Source of the DNA: Panorpa germanica
Lineage: Eukaryota > Arthropoda > Insecta > Mecoptera > Panorpidae
Direction: 5' to 3'
Length of the DNA: 64,000 nucleotides
Assembly (NCBI GenBank): GCA_963678705.1
Contig: OY783220.1
Coordinates: forward strand, 11,925,001 to 11,989,000
Shown here: in pieces, positions 60,751 through 64,000 of the stretch
Layout: every line of letters starts with the position of its first letter
Numbering within the stretch: the first letter of the stretch is position 1
Notes under the pieces: generated by a model
What the model was told of the DNA's origin: nothing
What the model saw: only the letters and a program-made list of their open reading frames with translations
Databases searched by the model: none
Program-made: the position numbers and the translations under genes

Positions 60751-63700
60751 TTTGTGGACCCCTGCTACCACTGTGCAATGCCAAATCTTATCCACCCCCG
60801 CATAAGGCATAGGGATGATAATACTCATAGCCGTTGGGCGCATATGGTACGGGAGAAGGGGAACTCCGGTCTTATTTGTTGTCGAGTGGTCAATTGTAAG
60901 TATGTTATTATTAGTCGAAGGAAATGATTCACTTAAAATATTGCTAAAGGCACTAAAGGATGAAACATCAAGCATTCGGGCCTTCCTTGTCTATTTGATG
61001 GCTCGGTGAGTGGCCAATTATTTTTTGATAATAGATTTTGATGTTGAAAATATAACTCAAGTGTTTCCGATGATTTTTGGTGAAATTGAAACTGTATTGT
61101 TTCATTCTCGATAAATTACGAAAAAAGTAAAGCAATTACCATCGCTCAAGTCCCTCGGATTCTGGGATTTGTTAGGAATTTTCTCTTTTTCAGTGATTTA
61201 CATACTCCAGCTCCAGCGTTACATGGAATGCCTTGGATTTAAGATTCCAACACATGGAATTACTCCGAGTGTATTTAAACAGTCCATTTATTTAGCAAGC
61301 GACGTTAATCAAACGTTCAACAGATCGTGGGGCCCACACTTCATTTAAAACGCGGAACTGGAGCCCGGATAATTAAATGACATGTCTAATTTTTAAAATC
61401 CTAAACATTTAAACCTAATTATTTTTGTTTATTCTTGGATTTCTTCGGTAAAGACTTTTTCACCCTCTAGTTTGAACATTTTCAGTGTAAAATGAAATGT
61501 TAATTGTAATATGGGGTTAGAGGGAACTAATTATTTAACTGATAAGTGAAATGACAGTATCTCGAGATGTTTCTATCTAAACTAAGTTTTTGAAAACCTG
61601 AAAAATATGTCGCATGTGTAAAGGATTTAATTAAAAAAATTAACGTAGAAAATAGTGGTGACATTATATGCACGGTAAACAATTAATCAGCAGTTGTGTA
61701 ATTCATATATCCAGTTCAAGAGTAGAGCTATACGGATTCTGGGATATTTTTGAAAATGAGAGGATTGCATTTATAAGTATTAAATCAGATTCATTTTTAC
61801 ATTATAATATATCGAATATTCACCTCAAATTTTATTGTAGTTGTCTAAGAAATGAAGTGGACGATCATTATGTAAGACTTTGTTTCAATAGATTGCTTAA
61901 TATGATTTAAGAAAGCGAATCAAACCATTAAAAAGATTAGAGTACAGTTTGCCAGTGACATGGAGCTTTTGAACGCTACACAAGAAAATAACCGATTTTT
62001 ACCTTTTTTGTTTTTTGGTTGAAGAAGTAAAAAGCCTATTACTTAGATGTCTCTTCCGTGATCATATTTACACAAATTATAATCAGGATAAAAAAGTGTT
62101 ATCAATATTACAGCACAAATTCCACATGGAATAGAAAAATACTATCCATTTTTATTATTCAAATGCATCTAATAGTTCATTTTCATTTTCCAAACACACT
62201 CTGCGACATTTACAAATATATATTTATCACATGAAGTAACAATTGCATTAATGATGGAACAAGAAGGACCATAAATAGTTTATGAACAATATGTGATTTG
62301 TTGAAGGTACGTTTACTTCACCTAGTTTATATTTAACACCTAATTTGACTTTGATTTATGTATTAGTCACTTGTTTTTTTTTTAGTTTTATTCGGTATTT
62401 AAAGCGGGGTTCTTACGGGGCGATTTTAGTCGTTTAGTAATTGTTTATTCATACTAAAGTTGAATACTACTTGAATATTTTTTAATACACTGAAATGTAT
62501 GTCTTTAAATCTGTTTCATAACAGTCCATTATCTACTAGTAACCTGCCCACAATATCAAACGCAAAGAACAAAATACAACGTCAGAGGTGAACTAAAGGA
62601 CATGCTTTTAGGCAATCCGGAAGAAATTAAAAAAGTGCTCGAATTCCTTACAGGTATAAACATAATAAACCTAATTTAATTAAAATAAATTAACTTTATC
62701 CGAATATGATCTTGTCGTTGAAATCACCTTAAATTCTAAAATATTAAAAAAAACTGTTCCAGGAAGTATTCAACAAATCACATTACTTTTAATAATATTG
62801 TGTTTCAAGTAAAAAATACTAAATAAATTAGTATTTGAATTTTTCTAGCTTAAATTCAATTAACCGCTTGTGTCACTTACTGACTTTTGGGTGAGCATAG
62901 ACAAATTGTAGTTTCAACCATACTTAAATCAATAGTGCGATTGTAAACCAACTTTTATTATTAGATCCCTAAGCTAGTGCATACAACCTATAATTTAAAG
63001 TAACCTTTAGCTACTTCGTGCCTGTCACCAGCCAGTTATCATTTATCAATACCCAATTGACAATGTCGCGATAAAAACAGTTGTTACTTAGTAAGTGGAC
63101 GTGGAGAAGTACAGCTAGGGGGAGGGTGGGATGTACGTGTACATGCACGTAGTCGCCTAGGGAAAACATATGATTTTCCACGTATTGTAATGACACGGTA
63201 GGAATGACTTTAAAGTTGGAATTGTCAGGCAGTCATGTAATTCAAGTAAAGTTTATATTCGTGTCGGCGAAAGATGAAAGTTATATTTAATTCTAGATGT
63301 AATCAAAATACTATTAAGTGTATTTAATAATTAGTATTATAGTCTTCTATTTCATATAAATTATTTTCTCTTTAATTAAAATATATTAATTATAAATATC
63401 TATAATGTAAAATAAGATAAAAAATGTGTGCAACCGGTATAAATTAATTCTTAAAAAGGTACAAATATTTGCAATTTTTGGGATGCTATTTCGTGCTCTT
63501 AAAATTCGAATATCAAAAATTTGAACTTATAGAAGCATAGGTTTAACCTCACACTTTAATACTTTATTATCTTCATTTATTTTCTATTAAAAATGCAAGT
63601 ACAAACTAAGAAATACTGAACCATATTTTTTAATTATTTTGCTCAATAAAATCATTAGCTTATACTGAAATTTTAATAACGTTTTTATCCTTCTATGTGT

Positions 63701-64000
63701 TATCTACATATTAGTCACGGCTATAAACACATCTGTCTGCTATATACTTCTTTGACTGTAATGCTGATTTTCAGTTGGTCATTAAAGAGACGATCGCTTT
63801 AATTCAGGGGATTAAATCGTACAATTTATTCAGTGTCTTTGTTGGATCAAATTTTCCGCCGATATGTTTTTTAGGAGGCTAAACAATGGCATTACTTACA
63901 GTAATGATGAATTAAGTTTTGTCAGGTAATGTTTGAAATATTATATAATTATCTGTAATATCTGATAACTGAAGTTTGTTATTACGTTTCAATTTCCGGT
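60751..64000. other. No gene recognised
   Basis: Overlapping frames at 60673-61009 lie in moderate-GC DNA beside the LINE end and show no motif. The rest, including the 80-codon frame at 61668, is AT-rich and unassigned. Confidence 0.4.

Noticed and set aside
1-64000. CRISPR array, prophage or bacterial operon
   Set aside because: No regularly spaced repeats, packed coding frames or ribosome-binding sites are present anywhere in the window.

Overview
This window looks like gene-poor, AT-rich arthropod, most likely insect, nuclear DNA. The reasons are: one divergent ionotropic receptor (a protostome chemosensory family), nuclear tRNA genes with internal promoters and oligo-T terminators and no encoded CCA, several 5'-truncated non-LTR retrotransposons with target-site duplications, and many short elements with terminal inverted repeats (TIRs). 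No operon-like packing or bacterial signals are present. An insect order cannot be fixed from the sequence. An isolated, intronless divergent IR in a repeat-rich landscape would suit a large genome such as a polyneopteran's, but that is inference.

Genes. The only convincing intact protein-coding gene is the minus-strand 558-codon ionotropic receptor at 25890-27566. Three intact tRNA genes lie on the plus strand: tRNA-Ala(UGC) at 29601-29672, tRNA-Leu(UAG) at 30122-30201, and a second tRNA-Ala(UGC) at 35570-35641 that is identical to the first.

Retrotransposon remains. LINE C-terminal or 3'-end fragments lie at 3686-3840, 7570-7863, 9182-9690, 14950-15230, 19315-19938, 31777-32060, 40694-41395 and 60065-60750. 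Two of them (9182-9690 and 19315-19938) have clear target-site duplications of 15 and 14 bp. tRNA-derived SINE-like pieces lie at 28821-28905, 33760-34140 and 47615-47674; two weaker ones are at 5130-5205 and 23330-23400.

DNA-transposon-like elements. Several non-autonomous TIR families are visible. Family A (AATGGGCTTGTGTCC ends) has five copies plus a relic. Family B inserts at TTAA, as piggyBac does; it has one complete copy and four left ends. There is a 507-bp element with arms of about 150 bp at 58824-59330 and a relative at 28470-28790. Other inverted-repeat elements lie at 867-1406, 3851-4065, 36379-36479, 48861-49366 (with a relative at 54850-55266) and 53379-53564. None encodes a recognisable transposase.

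The rest is AT-rich DNA in which I see no gene. It may be intergenic or lie in long introns; exons too short to recognise cannot be excluded. I did not find a convincing new multi-gene system. The most unusual non-coding signals are five CACGTG E-boxes packed into 161 bp at 43727-43887, the long foldback structures, and a TTAA-inserted family whose members mostly lack a right end.
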